The translations under genes and the position numbers were made by a program. Of a stretch of 22,492 bases of DNA, positions 21,976 to 22,492 are shown piece by piece. Source of the stretch: B4-G1 sp964393895 (GTDB lineage: Bacteria > Chloroflexota > Anaerolineae > B4-G1); assembly GCA_964393895.1 (NCBI GenBank), contig CAYMWP010000077.1, positions 1 through 22,492 of the forward strand, written 5' to 3'. The notes under the pieces were generated by a model that was not told the DNA's origin, did not search any database, and saw only the letters and a list, made by a program, of their open reading frames with translations. Position 1 is the stretch's first letter, and every line of letters begins with the position of its first letter.

Positions 21976-22149
21976 TCACTCGTCTTGTTTCAATGTCGTT
22001 CTCAGATGTTCCACTATCTCGGACACGGAGAGCGCTTCGATTTTTACGTGACTCCTCGGATTTTCCAGCGGATGGAGATGCCACCCGCGAGCGTTGTCTC
22101 GATCTATTCCCCAAATCCTTTTGTTATTCCTCAGCCGTAACTGCTCAGC
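21976..22149 (-). pseudogene. Remnant resembling the C-terminus of a TumE/DUF6516 toxin
   Basis: An open stretch of 57 codons between two stops, with no ATG, reads as a plausible protein C-terminus: AEQLRLRNNKRIWGIDRDNA, GWHLHPLENPRSHVKIEALS, then VSEIVEHL. The DNA-xxW-H....SH....EALS pattern resembles, from memory, the conserved end of TumE (DUF6516) toxins. No usable start or N-terminal domain is in frame; the sequence upstream is interrupted by a palindromic element at 22163-22261. It ends 37 nt before the MNT start codon. Likely a decayed gene; assignment is tentative. Confidence 0.4.
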
Positions 22150-22162
22150 CTATTGCTCATTT

Positions 22163-22261
22163 AGACCTCCGAGGTCTCACCAAAGCACATTCGAGCGTGA
22201 AACATCGGTCATTTTCGACCTGTGCAGTGGGTGAATCAGTTGTCAAAGACCTCGGAGGTCT
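22163..22261. repeat. 99-bp element bounded by inverted AGACCTC palindromes
   Basis: AGACCTC-C-GAGGTCT (22163-22177) and AGACCTC-G-GAGGTCT (22247-22261) are exact reverse complements of each other, and each is a perfect 7-bp palindrome around one base. A 69-nt interior without coding signs separates them. No target-site duplication is evident. It looks like a REP/MITE-like mobile or structural element. Confidence 0.65.
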
Positions 22262-22407
22262 GTGTCCAAACCGGGATTGCCTGAGTAGTAACTCCGTTCG
22301 ACCATATCTACAGTTGTCAGGGCCTGGAGCAGCTCGGAGACAAACCCTTCTCGGTCAGCAGGAAACCTAACTGAGGAGGCACTAGGATGTTGGATGCGTT
22401 TTGTGCG
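22243..22407 (-). other. Open fragment of uncertain coding status
   Basis: Between two stops a 54-codon frame reads FPADREGFVSELLQALTTVD and then MVERSYYSGNPGLDT, which has the amino-acid balance of a real protein but no ATG start until residue 35. It ends within the palindrome at 22247-22261, so it could be a gene piece cut by that element. No family is recognised. Apart from this, the two repeats and the TumE-like fragment, bases 21939-22386 show no gene. Confidence 0.2.
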
Positions 22408-22492
22408 CTACGCTCCCAATCTGTTCTAGTTTCTAAGTACTACGACAATGTTAGATTTGCTCGTAGTGCTGCACGAAACGCAGTGAAGTGCG
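22387..22492 (+). CDS. Possible partial gene at the right edge, or repeat-derived ORF
   Basis: ATG 22387 is preceded by a perfect Shine-Dalgarno GAGGAGG (22373-22379) at 7-nt spacing, and the frame stays open for 35 codons to the end of the window (begins MLDAFCALRSQSVLVSKYYD). However, codons about 19-24 overlap the 16-bp repeat that recurs at the left end of the window, so this may be a repeat read as protein. No family is recognised. Confidence 0.25.
   Translation, partial: MLDAFCALRSQSVLVSKYYDNVRFARSAARNAVKC
22443..22458. repeat. End repeat, right copy (16 bp)
   Basis: CGACAATGTTAGATTT is the exact reverse complement of bases 30-45. It lies within CTACGA...TCGTAG arms (22440-22466), which could form a 6-bp stem with a 15-nt loop. 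Together with the left copy it gives the window an inverted repeat at its ends. Confidence 0.6.

Noticed and set aside
21783..22370. 195-codon plus-strand frame at the right end
   Set aside because: It runs antisense through the MNT gene and across the palindromic element, and its translation shows no domain.
1..22492. CRISPR array, tRNA genes or a complete insertion sequence
   Set aside because: No regularly spaced direct repeats, no cloverleaf with a T-loop signature, and no transposase frame were found.

Overview
This window looks like a chromosomal (probably metagenome-assembled) segment of a high-GC bacterium, most likely a Chloroflexota/Anaerolineae-type organism. That placement is an inference. 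It rests on the DUF1385 protein, a lipoprotein with Thr/Pro linkers joining a cohesin-like domain to LysM repeats, a YabE-like G5/3D protein next to ksgA, an Alu-containing (long) SRP RNA, and AAACC/GGTTT intergenic hairpins. No rRNA, tRNA or CRISPR was seen.

Layout. Bases 161-6237 hold six plus-strand genes: DUF1385 membrane protein, TM1586-type nitroreductase, SbcD-like nuclease, NAD(P)-dependent epimerase/reductase, HtrB-like acyltransferase, and a protein of the family labelled quinate 5-dehydrogenase. A strong -35/-10 promoter lies upstream of the first gene. A structured palindromic element (6238-6304) separates them from a long minus-strand block. At the left of that block are the LysM/cohesin lipoprotein, ksgA and the DUF348/G5/3D protein, transcribed in the order 3D protein, ksgA, lipoprotein. 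Between this trio and the next block lies an SRP RNA gene (9757-10031, minus strand) with its own promoter; it is invisible to ORF calling.

Bases 10161-21938 form a tightly packed minus-strand surface-polysaccharide cluster. It is read from an MNT-HEPN pair and an EPS-type MarR/winged-helix regulator, through glycosyltransferases and methyltransferases, to a Wzx-like flippase, a methyltransferase-kinase pair and two more glycosyltransferases. Most neighbours overlap by 4-11 nt, so co-transcription is likely. The cluster has GTs, methyltransferases and a flippase, but no polymerase, chain-length regulator, initiating transferase or sugar-nucleotide gene in view, so the locus is either incomplete here or completed elsewhere. 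One methyltransferase (18124-18790) appears frameshifted.

Most interesting points: (1) adjacent methyltransferase and kinase genes that look like a split version of the WbdD O-antigen capping enzyme; (2) three intergenic palindrome-pair elements sharing an unusual architecture in which each arm is itself a palindrome or near-palindrome; (3) a toxin-antitoxin pair that leads the polysaccharide operon, with a decayed TumE-like fragment just upstream; (4) a 16-bp inverted repeat at the two ends of the window, suggesting it is bounded by a dispersed repeat.
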